Source: Saprospiraceae bacterium (GTDB lineage: Bacteria > Bacteroidota > Bacteroidia > Chitinophagales > Saprospiraceae). Taken from it: a stretch of 64,000 bases of DNA. The position numbers were made by a program, and so were the translations under genes. Positions 1-9,594 of this stretch are shown here, in pieces. Where the stretch lies: contig JADKFX010000001.1 of assembly GCA_016717265.1 (NCBI GenBank), positions 4,064,112 through 4,128,111 of the forward strand, read 5' to 3'. How positions within the stretch are numbered: position 1 is the stretch's first letter; the number at the start of each line of letters is the position of its first letter. Below the pieces are notes generated by a model. That model searched no databases. It worked only from the letters and a program-made list of their open reading frames with translations, and had not been told where the DNA came from.

Positions 1-2
1 AC

Positions 3-971
3 TTTATTTCTATTCCAGGAAACGTAGATCTTTCTGTACGCAATGGTATTTTATATGCGGATAGTTATGTTGACTTACTTTCAATAAATATTAATAACCC
101 CGAAAATCCTACACTTTTATGCAGAACGGAAAATGTATACTCTCCAATTTTTTTTGATCCAGTGAGGGGACTTTTAGTAGATTACTCCAAGACTAAAGAA
201 ACCATAACTCTAGATTGTCATTCTCAAAATTTTAGTAGCTTCCGATTTTGGTCAGGCGATATAGTTTTTGATTCAAATTCAAAAACATCTTCAAATTCTG
301 CTGGAAATTTTACCGGACTCACAGGAATTGGAGGATCCATGGCTAGATTTACAATAAATGAGAACTATTTATACACAGTTGATATGACAAGTCTTTATTC
401 ATTTGACATTGGTACATCGTGCCCGGATCTTAAAACCAAAAGTCAAATTGGCTGGAATATTGAAACGATTTATCCATATGAAAATAAACTTTTCATTGGT
501 TCTACATCCGGTATGTTTATTTACAGCTTAACAAATCCTGATGCTCCAACACTCGCTGGTAATATGAATCATTGGCGTTCCTGTGATCCTGTAGTTGTGA
601 AAGATGATTTAGCTTATATTACTTTACATGGTGGAACAGAATGCGGTGGCTTTACCAATCAACTGGATATTGTAAATGTCAAAGATATCTATAATCCTAC
701 CCTGTTAAAAACTATAGCCATGGAATACCCATTAGGATTAGCTGTCAAAAATGAATACTTATACATTTGTGATCGCGATTTGAAAATATATAGAATAAAC
801 GGAAATACTGAAATTCAACTTGTTTCGTCTATTCCACAAATAAATCCATATGACGTTATCGTAATGCCGAATGAAAATAATATAATACTGGTAAGCGAAA
901 CTGGCATTACGCAATATGATTCAAAATCTCCAGCACAATTAATTCTGCGAAGTATTATTCCAGTGAAATAA
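3..971 (+). CDS. LVIVD-repeat beta-propeller protein, 5' end outside the window
   Basis: The frame is already open at the window edge (first full codon at base 3) and ends with TAA at 969-971, so only the C-terminal part is present. A GTG at 162 is in frame but the preceding codons encode the same kind of repeat, so it is not taken as the start. The protein repeats units of the form 'V..DDLAYITLHG ... LDIVNVKDIYNPTLL' and 'VKNEYLYICDRDLKIYRI', typical of LVIVD-repeat beta-propellers found in secreted or surface lipoproteins of Bacteroidota. No catalytic motif is visible. A binding or structural role at the cell surface is inference. The next gene starts 33 bases downstream on the same strand. 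Confidence 0.7.
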   Translation, partial: FISIPGNVDLSVRNGILYADSYVDLLSININNPENPTLLCRTENVYSPIFFDPVRGLLVDYSKTKETITLDCHSQNFSSFRFWSGDIVFDSNSKTSSNSAGNFTGLTGIGGSMARFTINENYLYTVDMTSLYSFDIGTSCPDLKTKSQIGWNIETIYPYENKLFIGSTSGMFIYSLTNPDAPTLAGNMNHWRSCDPVVVKDDLAYITLHGGTECGGFTNQLDIVNVKDIYNPTLLKTIAMEYPLGLAVKNEYLYICDRDLKIYRINGNTEIQLVSSIPQINPYDVIVMPNENNIILVSETGITQYDSKSPAQLILRSIIPVK

Positions 972-1004
972 GAAAACTAAACTATAAGCAATTTATATAC
1001 GCTC

Positions 1005-1802
1005 ATGTGGAAATTAATATTCTTACTCCTGTTGATCTTAACGAATGAGATTACTTTTAGTCAAATAAATGATCCTATTTATAAAATCTACTTGAAGGAT
1101 GGCACCATCGTAAAAGGCAAGCTGTCAAATTCAAATAAAGAGCATGAATTAATTATAAGTTTGAATGACAGTACCCATTTATATATCGCTGAAAAAACAA
1201 TTAAAAAAACGAAATTAATTAAAGGCTGTTCCAAGATAAACTCAGAATTAATATCTAATGATTTCCATGAAAAAGGGTTCTATAATATCACGAGTATTGG
1301 AATCAATGGTGGGATTAGAGAAAATCAGACATCCTCACTTGGAGTACACATAAATTCAACAACCGGCTACATGTTTTCAAGATATTTTGGAACAGGTCTT
1401 GGTTTTGGAATTGACAAATTTGATTATGAAGCGCTACTGAATCCAATTTCTGATCCTTTTATTCAAAACGTTTCTCCTATAACAAACAGTATTCCTGTTT
1501 TTCTGGAAATCAGGGGATACTTTTATGGAAAACAAACTGCCTATTATTATTCTCTGAATGCTGGTTATGGGTTTGTAAATAAAAATGAAGCGCTCAATGT
1601 TTATAATGCAAAAGGTGGGATGATGTGGTATCCCGCTTTAGGCATCCGTTTTGGAAATAAAAAACATTTTAACGTATGTTTAGATTTAGGTCTAAAATTC
1701 CAAAGAATGGAATACATTGTTCCAATTATATTTGATGAAGGGTATGATCAATATAATATGAATTACAAACGTTTTATCTTGCGGATAGGTATTCAAATAT
1801 AG
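1005..1802 (+). CDS. Secreted outer-membrane beta-barrel-like protein, unknown function
   Basis: A 265-residue protein with a clear signal peptide (hydrophobic residues 4-13, cleavage likely after the Ser-Gln near residue 20). Residues 25-65 hold a short domain beginning 'YLKDGTIVKGKL', a pattern seen at the front of many Bacteroidota exported proteins. The remainder alternates polar and aromatic residues (for example 'TGYMFSRYFGTGLGFGIDKF' and 'YYYSLNAGYGFVNK') and ends in an aromatic/hydrophobic strand, as in small outer-membrane barrels. It lies 13 bases ahead of the sigma-factor gene on the same strand, so the two may be co-transcribed. Family not recognised; no enzymatic function can be assigned. 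Confidence 0.65.
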   Translation: MWKLIFLLLLILTNEITFSQINDPIYKIYLKDGTIVKGKLSNSNKEHELIISLNDSTHLYIAEKTIKKTKLIKGCSKINSELISNDFHEKGFYNITSIGINGGIRENQTSSLGVHINSTTGYMFSRYFGTGLGFGIDKFDYEALLNPISDPFIQNVSPITNSIPVFLEIRGYFYGKQTAYYYSLNAGYGFVNKNEALNVYNAKGGMMWYPALGIRFGNKKHFNVCLDLGLKFQRMEYIVPIIFDEGYDQYNMNYKRFILRIGIQI

Positions 1803-1815
1803 GGCATGTGCTCTT

Positions 1816-2352
1816 ATGCAACAAAAAAAACGATCCCATATAGAACTCATAGCTGGCTGTGTTGACAATGATCGCAAAGCCCAGGAGCAACTCTATAAAC
1901 TGCACTTTAAAGCGATGTTTCAAATGTGTTTGTATTACTTTAAAGAGGAGCAAGATGCTTTGGAGGTTTTGAATACCGGTTTTTTACGAGTGTTTCAAAA
2001 AATACAGTTATATAAAAATGAAGGATCTCTTGAAGGATGGATACGAAAAGTAATATATCATGTTATTATGTCTGAATTAAAATTGAAAAAATTGGTCAAT
2101 AAAACGGAATCCATTGAAAATCAAGAAATCGAACAACATGATTTTACCCTGGAAAAAATATTCAAAGAAGATCTTTTAGATATGGTAAGAAGACTTCCAC
2201 CGGCAACTGCTCATGCATTCCTACTTTTTGCAAATGAAGGATATTCACATATTGAAATTGCAGAAAAATTAAATATTAGTGTGGGCACTTCAAAATGGCA
2301 TATCTCTAACGCACGTGAATTATTAAAAAAACAAATTGCAAATGAATCATAA
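1816..2352 (+). CDS. RNA polymerase sigma factor, ECF (sigma-70) family
   Basis: 178 residues, the usual size for an extracytoplasmic-function sigma factor. Residues about 20-85 form region 2 (core RNA polymerase and -10 binding; 'LYKLHFKAMFQMCLYYFKEE' then 'EGWIRKVIYHVI'), and residues about 120-172 form region 4 with a helix-turn-helix ('GYSHIEIAEKLNISVGTSKW'). It replaces the housekeeping sigma factor at a small regulon. The downstream gene begins inside its last codons (ATG at 2342, 11 bases overlap), so sigma factor and membrane partner are translationally coupled, as is common for sigma/anti-sigma pairs. The signal sensed is unknown. Confidence 0.9.
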   Translation: MQQKKRSHIELIAGCVDNDRKAQEQLYKLHFKAMFQMCLYYFKEEQDALEVLNTGFLRVFQKIQLYKNEGSLEGWIRKVIYHVIMSELKLKKLVNKTESIENQEIEQHDFTLEKIFKEDLLDMVRRLPPATAHAFLLFANEGYSHIEIAEKLNISVGTSKWHISNARELLKKQIANES

Positions 2353-3649
2353 ACAGGATTATACTAAATTGGAAGATCAAGGATGGAATGATATGAAAAA
2401 CATCCTGGATAAAAACATGCCTAATAAAAAGAAACGGTTTGCATTTTATTACCCATTTGCACTTGGCGCCATAGTGCTCTTTTTTATTGCGTTTTATTCC
2501 ATTTCAGAATTCCATAAAAGAAATAGTAAGACATTGCAATCAACTGCTTTGACCGACTTTTCTTGTGACTCCATTTTTGAAAATTTTCCAAGCCCTATTG
2601 TGGTTCGTAACAAAATTCAGAATTCTGGAGCGAATTTAATAAACCCTTCGAACAAAACTCATGCTAAGAATAGCATCGTTGATTTTAAAGTATCAAATTC
2701 AAAAATTAAGAAACAAAGTATCCCTCAGCCAGAAAAAGATAAAATTTTAACAGCAAATAAAAAAGTTGAAAATGAATCAGAATTTTCAATTTCTCAAAAT
2801 ATCGGGTTTTTAAAAACGAATCAAAGTGAAGCAACACAAAATTCGCACAGAGACTTCTTTGATTTTGCAGTATTACCCGGAATTTTAGCTAATCTAACAT
2901 GGCAAAATTCATATCCTGTTTTAAATCCTATTTCATATATGCCAGTTCGACTTCATTACCTGCCGCAAACTTCGATCCGTAAATTTGAATTCGGGATACA
3001 TTCTGGTATTAAATTTGACACAAAACTAAAGTATTCAGCTTATTCCATTGGCACCCATATAGGCTATAATTTAAATCAAAAATGGAGTCTTAGCGTATCT
3101 CCTACTTTGAATATAGAACAAGGAAATTTTTTAATCCTGAATGACTTTGAAAACACTATAATTCTAAGTAATTTAGATTCCTTTAAAAATTCTACAACTG
3201 TTTTTACAAACATGGATTCCGAAAATTTTGATTCAAAAGTTGGAATAAATAATTCCTTGCTTATTAAATCCAATAAATTATACAATTTGCAGTTTCCCTT
3301 AACCGTAAATTATAAAATAAAATCAAATTGGCAGGCATGCCTTGGTATAGAATTTTCTTTACCCATTCAAAAGCTAATTCATACTTCTCAAAAAAATAAT
3401 ATACTCCAATGGAAGAATCAAACAATAGAAAGTTGGAATGTAAAATCAATAAACTATAATTTACAAGCTGGAATCAGATTCTTTCCAATAAAATCTTTTG
3501 GCATTAGCTTAGATTATATAGTAGACATTTTTAATTTACAAAATCAAACTTCAATTTTAAAAACATCCAGTACACCCTCAACGAATATTATAGAATTAAA
3601 ACAAAAGAATTTAAATCATCTAACCATTGGACTTCTATATAAATTCTAA
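2342..3649 (+). CDS. Membrane-anchored partner of the ECF sigma factor with C-terminal beta-barrel-like domain (putative anti-sigma)
   Basis: The ATG at 2342 (Met-Asn-His-Lys) is chosen over a TTG six bases upstream. About 30 cytoplasmic residues rich in Lys/Asp are followed by one membrane helix ('FYYPFALGAIVLFFIAFYSI'), a long low-complexity Ser/Asn/Lys linker, and a C-terminal region of about 220 residues with outer-membrane-barrel character ('FGIHSGIKFDTKLKYSAYSI'; final 'HLTIGLLYKF'). Bacteroidota sigma factor genes are often followed by such proteins with a short cytoplasmic tail, a single helix and a porin-like C-terminus. The anti-sigma role is inferred from this context and the 11-base overlap; no zinc-binding anti-sigma motif is visible. 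Confidence 0.6.
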   Translation: MNHKQDYTKLEDQGWNDMKNILDKNMPNKKKRFAFYYPFALGAIVLFFIAFYSISEFHKRNSKTLQSTALTDFSCDSIFENFPSPIVVRNKIQNSGANLINPSNKTHAKNSIVDFKVSNSKIKKQSIPQPEKDKILTANKKVENESEFSISQNIGFLKTNQSEATQNSHRDFFDFAVLPGILANLTWQNSYPVLNPISYMPVRLHYLPQTSIRKFEFGIHSGIKFDTKLKYSAYSIGTHIGYNLNQKWSLSVSPTLNIEQGNFLILNDFENTIILSNLDSFKNSTTVFTNMDSENFDSKVGINNSLLIKSNKLYNLQFPLTVNYKIKSNWQACLGIEFSLPIQKLIHTSQKNNILQWKNQTIESWNVKSINYNLQAGIRFFPIKSFGISLDYIVDIFNLQNQTSILKTSSTPSTNIIELKQKNLNHLTIGLLYKF

Positions 3650-3653
3650 ATAT

Positions 3654-5000
3654 TTATGGTCTTATTTGAGTATCCGAATGTTTTTCTTTCAAAAAATTTC
3701 GGACTGCATTAAAACTTACTTTGTTTTCTGAAAAATATTCTCTAGCTAACTGACATTCAATTTCTGACGCATTTAATGTTTGTAATATATTTGCCAAATG
3801 CATTTTCATATGGCCTTGTTGAATACCCGTAGTAACCAGGGATCTAATCGCAGCAAAATTTTGTGCAAGTCCCGTGGCTGCGGTGATCATCATTAATTCT
3901 TCAGCCGAAGGGTTTTCTAATAATTCCAGAGAACGTTTTGCCATTGGATGCAGTGCTGTTAATCCACCAATCGTACCAAGAGCTAATGGGATCTCCAGAC
4001 TAAAATGAAATTGACCATTTTCTAATTTGCAATCACTTAAACTACAATACCTGCCGTTTCTTGCGGCATACGCATGACCACAGGCTTCAACGGCCCGAAA
4101 ATCATTTGCTGTAGCTAAAACAACCGCATCAATTCCATTAAAAATTCCTTTATTATGAGTAACCGCACGATAAGGATCTAATTTTGCAATCTGAACAGCT
4201 GTATTAAATCGTTCTGCAAATTCTTGCGCATTCATATTTCCTGAAAACTCACCAAGCTGTTCAATTGAGCAACTTACCCAAACTCGAACCAAACATTCTG
4301 GGGTATAATTTGATAAAATAGACATGATAATTTCAATATCCCGTTCATCATCGCTAAAATCATCGGATTGTGTAATAAATCGTTCCAGGCTACTACTAAA
4401 CGATTCTAAACAAGAATTAATAAAATTAGCACCCATGGAATTACAGGTCTGAAATGAAATCAAAAGTTGATAATAATTTGAAAAAGTTTCAAATGTTTTG
4501 AGTTCGATTTCGCCTATACCACCGCCTCTTTCAGTCATATTTCGTGTGACATCCGTTGCATCTGATAACATTATAGTTCTAAATGCTGGAAGACTTGCTT
4601 TCAATTTTTCTATAGATCCATTCCATTTAAAATGGATTTGTCCTAGCTTTTTCGTGTTGAGTACTTCTGCATGAATTCCACCACGATCCATCCAATATTT
4701 TGCAGAAGATGCAGCTGCGGCCACCACACTACTTTCCTCTATCACCATCGGAACGCAATAGGTTTTACCGTTTATTAAAAAATTAGGTGCAACACTATAA
4801 GGCATTAAAAAATTACTGATGGTATTTTCACTGAAACCATCAAGAATTTTTTGTTGATCTTCATTGCGATGCCAATAACTCATTAATTCAAACATCACAT
4901 TTTCCGGATCTTTAAAGAAGTTTTCGACCATCCATTTGATCTTTCCTCGCTTCGATAATTTTGAAAATCCGGAGATACTTTTATTAGTGGATTTATTCAT
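3654..5000 (-). CDS. mvaA: Hydroxymethylglutaryl-CoA reductase (class II type)
   Basis: 448 residues, the size of bacterial class II HMG-CoA reductase, which interconverts HMG-CoA and mevalonate with NAD(P)H. The catalytic set can be placed by motif: Glu88/Glu89 in 'VIEESSVVAAAASSAKYW', Lys284 in 'THNKGIFNG', Asp300 in 'ATANDFRAVEA' and His397 in 'GIQQGHMKMHL'. Although families of this class are often named 'degradative', in Bacteroidota the enzyme is expected to work in the biosynthetic mevalonate pathway, and its neighbour supports that: the type 2 IPP isomerase gene lies immediately upstream on the same strand with a 17-base gap, forming a fni-mvaA unit. The gene is convergent with the barrel protein, whose stop is only 4 bases away. 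Confidence 0.93.
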   Translation of the reverse strand: MNKSTNKSISGFSKLSKRGKIKWMVENFFKDPENVMFELMSYWHRNEDQQKILDGFSENTISNFLMPYSVAPNFLINGKTYCVPMVIEESSVVAAAASSAKYWMDRGGIHAEVLNTKKLGQIHFKWNGSIEKLKASLPAFRTIMLSDATDVTRNMTERGGGIGEIELKTFETFSNYYQLLISFQTCNSMGANFINSCLESFSSSLERFITQSDDFSDDERDIEIIMSILSNYTPECLVRVWVSCSIEQLGEFSGNMNAQEFAERFNTAVQIAKLDPYRAVTHNKGIFNGIDAVVLATANDFRAVEACGHAYAARNGRYCSLSDCKLENGQFHFSLEIPLALGTIGGLTALHPMAKRSLELLENPSAEELMMITAATGLAQNFAAIRSLVTTGIQQGHMKMHLANILQTLNASEIECQLAREYFSENKVSFNAVRNFLKEKHSDTQIRP

Positions 5001-5017
5001 TTTTTAATAGCTTGAAA

Positions 5018-6034
5018 TCAAATTTTGATTTTTAAAAATGAATAGGCAAGATTTAATCCGCGAATTTGTGATTTTACAAATGTGCGCAAACTTTCATAAT
5101 CCGCTTGAGCATATTTTAAAAATGAAGATGCTTGTCCATAAACTGCAGGAATTTTACTTTTCTGAATTAAATAATATCCATCCAAAAAATGATTTACACC
5201 ACCAGATATAATCAATTGCTTGCAATGAATTTTGGCAGTTTCGTAAATTTCATTACAATAATCGACCATTTGTTCAGCAGTATGTCCAACCTTTGTTAAT
5301 GGCAATAAAGCTTGAACTTCATCTCCATGTTGACGTTGCATTTCAAGGATTGAAAAATTAGTACCTCCAAATGCCCCAAATTCAATTGCTTGAAGTGGCA
5401 ATTCCAATAAGGCTTTTAAACTTGCAGGACCCATTCCTTGTCCTACTTCTTTAACAATCACCGGAAACGCAAAATGATCCAATACTTTCTTAATCGTATC
5501 TATTGGCTTGTATTTAAAACGATCGCCTTCAGCTTGCATATATTCCTGCAATGGGTTGATATGAATAATTAATCCATCGGCTCGTAACAAGTCAACTATT
5601 TTCTTCAACTTATCTTGTTGTGCATTTTGAAACCATTGTTCTACCTGTGCAACTCCTAAATTAGCATAAAAAGGTAGATCCGGACCAATAATTTCTTTTA
5701 CATCAAAATCTGAAAAGCTTTCGGGATTATCAATTAATTTTCTACAGGATCCTAATCCAAAACCTAAACCAAATTCCCTACAAGCACGAGCAAGATTCTT
5801 ATTAATTAATTTAGCCATTTCTGTTCCGCCCGTCATACTGGATACCCAAATTGGATAAGACAGATTTTTTGAACCGAAAGCTGTTGCTTGAATTTCCTGA
5901 TCTGTAGGGTGATTACTTAATACCGGCTCATAATAAAATCTCGGATCTACTTGATTTATAGGAGTTTGCGAAAGCATCGCTAGTTCAATATGGTCCTTTT
6001 TACGATCTGTTGTGCTTTTTGTAATTTTTGCCAT
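5018..6034 (-). CDS. fni: Type 2 isopentenyl-diphosphate delta-isomerase (FMN-dependent)
   Basis: 338 residues. It interconverts isopentenyl and dimethylallyl diphosphate using reduced FMN. Visible family features are the N-terminal 'RKKDHIELAM', the flavin-binding 'PIWVSSMTGGTEMAKLINKN' early in the barrel, 'GLGFGLGSCR', 'FPVIVKEVGQGMG' and 'IEFGAFGGTNFSILE' for the phosphate and FMN sites, and a C-terminal 'LIISGGVNHFLDG'. It is the first gene of a two-gene unit with mvaA, so both ends of isoprenoid precursor supply sit together. The ATG at 6034 is the only good start. The gene is divergent from the subtilisin gene across 133 bases. Confidence 0.93.
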   Translation of the reverse strand: MAKITKSTTDRKKDHIELAMLSQTPINQVDPRFYYEPVLSNHPTDQEIQATAFGSKNLSYPIWVSSMTGGTEMAKLINKNLARACREFGLGFGLGSCRKLIDNPESFSDFDVKEIIGPDLPFYANLGVAQVEQWFQNAQQDKLKKIVDLLRADGLIIHINPLQEYMQAEGDRFKYKPIDTIKKVLDHFAFPVIVKEVGQGMGPASLKALLELPLQAIEFGAFGGTNFSILEMQRQHGDEVQALLPLTKVGHTAEQMVDYCNEIYETAKIHCKQLIISGGVNHFLDGYYLIQKSKIPAVYGQASSFLKYAQADYESLRTFVKSQIRGLNLAYSFLKIKI

Positions 6035-6145
6035 GTTAATTTATCCCTGCCAGCTAATAACAAAGAAAAGTAAATTTAGCTTAACCAAACTAGCTTTTTA
6101 ATCGTTGTAATTCTTAGGAATCACAAACGGTGTTTAAATATTCAA

Positions 6146-6153
6146 TAAATTTG
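6146..6153 (+). promoter_or_regulatory. Bacteroidota -7 box (TAAATTTG) upstream of the S8 peptidase
   Basis: An exact match to TAnnTTTG ends 14 bases before the ATG at 6168. No matching TTG box was found at the expected upstream distance, so this is a partial promoter call. Confidence 0.4.
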
Positions 6154-6167
6154 CAAAAATTTCAATC

Positions 6168-7871
6168 ATGAACCGATATATATTACTATTAACCTTAATG
6201 TATCAAGTTGCATTGGCACAGATCTCCCCAAATCTTTTAGCTAAACTGGAAATCAATCAAAAAGTCCCTGTCTTAATACAATTTAAAGATAAAGCAGATT
6301 TATCCCAATTAAATCCAGCTTGGAGCAAAGTGCAAAAAACGAATTACGTGTATTCTCAATTGGCTAGCCATGCGAGTTCAAGCCAAACGGCAGTTATTTC
6401 CTATTTAAAAGATAACAAGATTGAATTCAGAAGTTTTAATATCGTAAATGTAATTCAGGCGGAACTCAATAAAATACAAGTGGAAACATTGTCAAAATTT
6501 AAAAAAATTGCCCTCATCAGCTATGATTCACCTACACCAGCTATTTCTGCCCAAGACCAAAGTCATTCCCTTATTCAACGGGGGCCTGCAATAACCTGGG
6601 GCATTCAAAGGGTAGGAGCAGATAAAGTCTGGGATCTTGGATACCAGGGACAAGGTGTAATAGTAGGAGGAGAAGATACTGGTATTAAATGGGATATCCC
6701 AGCAATAAAAGAGAAATACAGGGGATTCCAAAATGGAAATATTGATCATAATTATAACTGGCACGATGCAATCCATGCCATTAGTCCATTGAGTGGAAAT
6801 CCAAATAATCCATGTGGTTTGGACTTAAAAGAACCGTGTGATGATAATTCCCATGGCACGCATACTATCGGTACTATGGTTGGACAAACCCCTGAACAAG
6901 CAATTGGGATGGCACCATTAGCGCAATGGATTGGATGTAGAAATATGGAACAAGGCAATGGAGCACCTTCCACTTATATTGAATGTTTTAATTTTTTTCT
7001 TGCTCCAACAGATTTGAATGATAAAAATCCAAAACCTGAATTGGCACCTCATGTTATTAATAATAGTTGGTATTGTAGCCTTGAAGAAGGTTGTGACCCT
7101 TCGAATTATTCAATTATGGAAGAAGTAATAGAAAATTTGAAAGCTGCTGGTATCGTGGTTGTTGTATCCGCTGGAAATGATGGGGCTGCTTGTAATACCT
7201 TAAGACATCCACCAGCAATTTATGATGCTAGTTTTTCTGTTGGTGCCTTTGAAGAAAATAATACAATCAGTGATTTTAGTAGTAATGGTCCGGTCAACAA
7301 CTATAAAGAAGTGAGAATAAAACCAAATGTTGTGGCTCCCGGATCGAATATTTTATCCATGTTACCCGATGGAACGTATGCAGCCTGGAATGGCACCAGT
7401 ATGGCCGGTCCACATGTTGCTGGATTGGTAGCCTTAATGATTTCTGCAAATCCATTATTAGCTGGGCAAGTACAGCGTATAGAAAAAATAATTGAAGAAA
7501 CCGCGGAGCGATTTACTGCTGATTTTGATTGCTTTCCATATACTGGTTTAAACCTCCCTAATAATACCTATGGTTTCGGTCTGATTAATGCTGTTGCTGC
7601 TATAGAAAAAGCTTTATTAGTTGTAGATATTGATCAAGAAACAAAATCTACCTTTGAATTATTTCCAAATCCTGCAAACGCTGAAATCGAAATTAAACAT
7701 TCCTTCCCAAATAACACTTTGATCCAAATAAAAGATGTGAATGGAAAATTGATGTTACAAAATAATTTAAAAGCTAATACTGCTAAAATTCATATTGAAC
7801 ATCTATTACCGGGAGTCTATTTTATTTCAAACACAAGTAATCATCAGGTAGTATCATTTATAAAAATGTAG
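6168..7871 (+). CDS. Secreted subtilisin-like (S8) serine peptidase with T9SS sorting domain
   Basis: 567 residues: signal peptide 1-18, an inhibitor-I9-like propeptide about 30-120, the peptidase domain about 130-480, and a C-terminal type A T9SS sorting domain from about residue 495 ('FELFPNPANAEIEIKH' to 'LLPGVYFISNTS'). The catalytic triad is complete: Asp170 in 'GGEDTG', His229 in 'NSHGTHTIG' and Ser411 in 'NGTSMAGPHVAG'. Cysteine pairs ('NPCGLDLKEPC') suggest disulfides outside the cell. The protein should be exported by Sec, moved across the outer membrane by the type IX system and attached to or released from the surface, where it degrades protein. The start ATG follows a TAnnTTTG box. 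Confidence 0.93.
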   Translation: MNRYILLLTLMYQVALAQISPNLLAKLEINQKVPVLIQFKDKADLSQLNPAWSKVQKTNYVYSQLASHASSSQTAVISYLKDNKIEFRSFNIVNVIQAELNKIQVETLSKFKKIALISYDSPTPAISAQDQSHSLIQRGPAITWGIQRVGADKVWDLGYQGQGVIVGGEDTGIKWDIPAIKEKYRGFQNGNIDHNYNWHDAIHAISPLSGNPNNPCGLDLKEPCDDNSHGTHTIGTMVGQTPEQAIGMAPLAQWIGCRNMEQGNGAPSTYIECFNFFLAPTDLNDKNPKPELAPHVINNSWYCSLEEGCDPSNYSIMEEVIENLKAAGIVVVVSAGNDGAACNTLRHPPAIYDASFSVGAFEENNTISDFSSNGPVNNYKEVRIKPNVVAPGSNILSMLPDGTYAAWNGTSMAGPHVAGLVALMISANPLLAGQVQRIEKIIEETAERFTADFDCFPYTGLNLPNNTYGFGLINAVAAIEKALLVVDIDQETKSTFELFPNPANAEIEIKHSFPNNTLIQIKDVNGKLMLQNNLKANTAKIHIEHLLPGVYFISNTSNHQVVSFIKM

Positions 7872-7889
7872 CAGATTATAGAATTTTTT

Positions 7890-8936
7890 ATGAAAAAGCT
7901 ATTTAATCAAATCAACCGCCTGGAGTTGATCCAAAAAATGAAACAAAGTGAAGAAAAGCGAATCACCCTTTCATTTTATAAATATACCCGAATTTTTAAT
8001 CCTGAATTTTTTAGAAATCATTTCTATTCTAAATTAGATGAAATTGGCACCTTAGGGAGAATCTATTTAGCAGAAGAAGGTATCAACGGCCAAATTTCAA
8101 TCCTTGAAAAACAGCATATTCAATTTAAAAATATTATTGATGAAATTGACTTCCTTCGGGGAATTCGTTTGAATTATGCGATTGAAGATGATGGAAAATC
8201 TTTTTTTAAGTTGGCAATTAAAGTCCGTAAAAAAATCGTCGCTGACGGCATTGATGATCCTACATTTGATTCTTCTGATTGTGGTATACATCTCAATGCA
8301 AAAGAATTTAATGATTTAATAGAAAAGCCAGAAACGATTGTAGTGGATATGCGTAATCATTACGAAAGTGAAATCGGTCATTTCAAAAATGCAATTACAC
8401 CAGATGTAGTGACGTTTAGAGAGTCATTGCCAATTATTGTAAATCAACTTCAAGAATGTAAGGACAGAGAAATTGTGATGTATTGTACAGGAGGAATCCG
8501 CTGTGAAAAAGCGAGTGCATATTTCAAGCATGCTGGTTTCGAAAAGGTGTACCAATTAAATGGTGGAATTATAGAATACGCACGTCAGGTAGATCAACTG
8601 GATCTTGAAAATAAATTTATTGGTAAAAACTTTGTCTTTGATGAACGACTTGGTGAACGGATTTCAGATGAAATCATCAGCAGATGCCATCAATGTGGTG
8701 TTCTAAGTGACCATCATGTAAATTGCAAGAATGATCAATGTCATATATTATTTCTACAATGTCCGAATTGTGCAGAAAAATATGAAGAATGTTGCTCCAG
8801 AAGGTGTGCAGACTTTATAAAACTGGACCCTATAACAAAACATCAAGTTCAGGAATCTTTGGAATTTAATGGCAGTAAATTTTCAAAAGGAAGATATAAA
8901 GCAATTGGCAAAGATGAAGCGCTCAATTTAGGTTGA
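7890..8936 (+). CDS. trhO: tRNA uridine(34) hydroxylase TrhO (rhodanese domain protein)
   Basis: 348 residues, normal for TrhO/YceA, which hydroxylates U34 in tRNA anticodons as a step towards 5-alkoxyuridine. An N-terminal acylphosphatase-like domain holds 'AEEGINGQISI'. A rhodanese domain (about 140-250) has the active-site loop 'YCTGGIRCEKAS' with Cys199. The C-terminal third is rich in Cys ('CHQCGVLSDHHVNC', 'CPNCAEKYEECC') as in longer members of the family. It starts 18 bases after the peptidase stop. A second in-frame Met at codon 16 is an alternative start. Confidence 0.9.
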   Translation: MKKLFNQINRLELIQKMKQSEEKRITLSFYKYTRIFNPEFFRNHFYSKLDEIGTLGRIYLAEEGINGQISILEKQHIQFKNIIDEIDFLRGIRLNYAIEDDGKSFFKLAIKVRKKIVADGIDDPTFDSSDCGIHLNAKEFNDLIEKPETIVVDMRNHYESEIGHFKNAITPDVVTFRESLPIIVNQLQECKDREIVMYCTGGIRCEKASAYFKHAGFEKVYQLNGGIIEYARQVDQLDLENKFIGKNFVFDERLGERISDEIISRCHQCGVLSDHHVNCKNDQCHILFLQCPNCAEKYEECCSRRCADFIKLDPITKHQVQESLEFNGSKFSKGRYKAIGKDEALNLG

Positions 8937-9001
8937 ATCCTATAAAGTATAAGCGGAAATCTTGAAGTATTAAAAATAATTGCAAACCTTGAGAACTAAA
9001 A

Positions 9002-9580
9002 ATGAAACCGGAAAATATGATACGCATTCTAGTTTTGGTTTCTTTGTTTTTATTTACCACTTGTAATCAAAATGATTTAAAAATTGGTGACATCGCTCCA
9101 GCGTTTACTAAAATGGAGTGGATCCAATCCCCACCGTTAATATTATCTGATTTAAAAGGCAAGGTAGTGCTCATTCGATGGTGGACAGATCAATGTATTT
9201 ACTGTGTACAATCTGCAGATGCATTAAATACATGGCACAAAAGTTATAGTGATTCAGGTTTGGTCGTAATCGGCTTGTATCATCCTAAACCTTTACCTAA
9301 ACAATGTGATATTGAAGAGATTCGTGAATTTGCTATGGAAAAAGAATTTCAATTTCCAATTGCTATAGACAATCAATGGACAAATTTGAAAAAATTTAAG
9401 GCAGAATTAAATCCTGAAAATTTTACCTCGCTTAGTTTCCTAATTGGAAAAGATAGCAAAATCATTTATATTCATCCTGGCGGCGAATACCATGAAACTT
9501 TAGAAAAAGGGCATGAAAATTGCGTTCGCGATTATTATGAAATCCAACAAAGGATTCAGCTAGCAATCCGATCAAAATGA
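9002..9580 (+). CDS. Thioredoxin-like (TlpA/AhpC-TSA) lipoprotein
   Basis: 192 residues with a lipoprotein signal peptide: hydrophobic core 8-18, then 'LFTTC' with Cys21 as the likely lipidated residue. A thioredoxin-fold domain follows, with 'GDIAPAFTKMEW', 'LSDLKGKVVLIRWW' and a Cys-x-x-Cys site (Cys65 and Cys68, 'DQCIYC'). This is the pattern of periplasmic disulfide reductases of the TlpA/ResA group. The physiological partner is unknown. It is 14 bases upstream of the GGGP-synthase-like gene, but the latter has its own -7 box, so co-transcription is not certain. Confidence 0.82.
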   Translation: MKPENMIRILVLVSLFLFTTCNQNDLKIGDIAPAFTKMEWIQSPPLILSDLKGKVVLIRWWTDQCIYCVQSADALNTWHKSYSDSGLVVIGLYHPKPLPKQCDIEEIREFAMEKEFQFPIAIDNQWTNLKKFKAELNPENFTSLSFLIGKDSKIIYIHPGGEYHETLEKGHENCVRDYYEIQQRIQLAIRSK

Positions 9581-9582
9581 CT

Positions 9583-9590
9583 TAGTTTTG
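9583..9590 (+). promoter_or_regulatory. -7 box (TAGTTTTG) directly upstream of the GGGP-synthase-like gene
   Basis: Matches TAnnTTTG and ends only 4 bases before the ATG at 9595. No TTG box is visible at the usual distance. If used, the transcript would begin at or just inside the coding region. Confidence 0.35.
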
Positions 9591-9594
9591 CAGA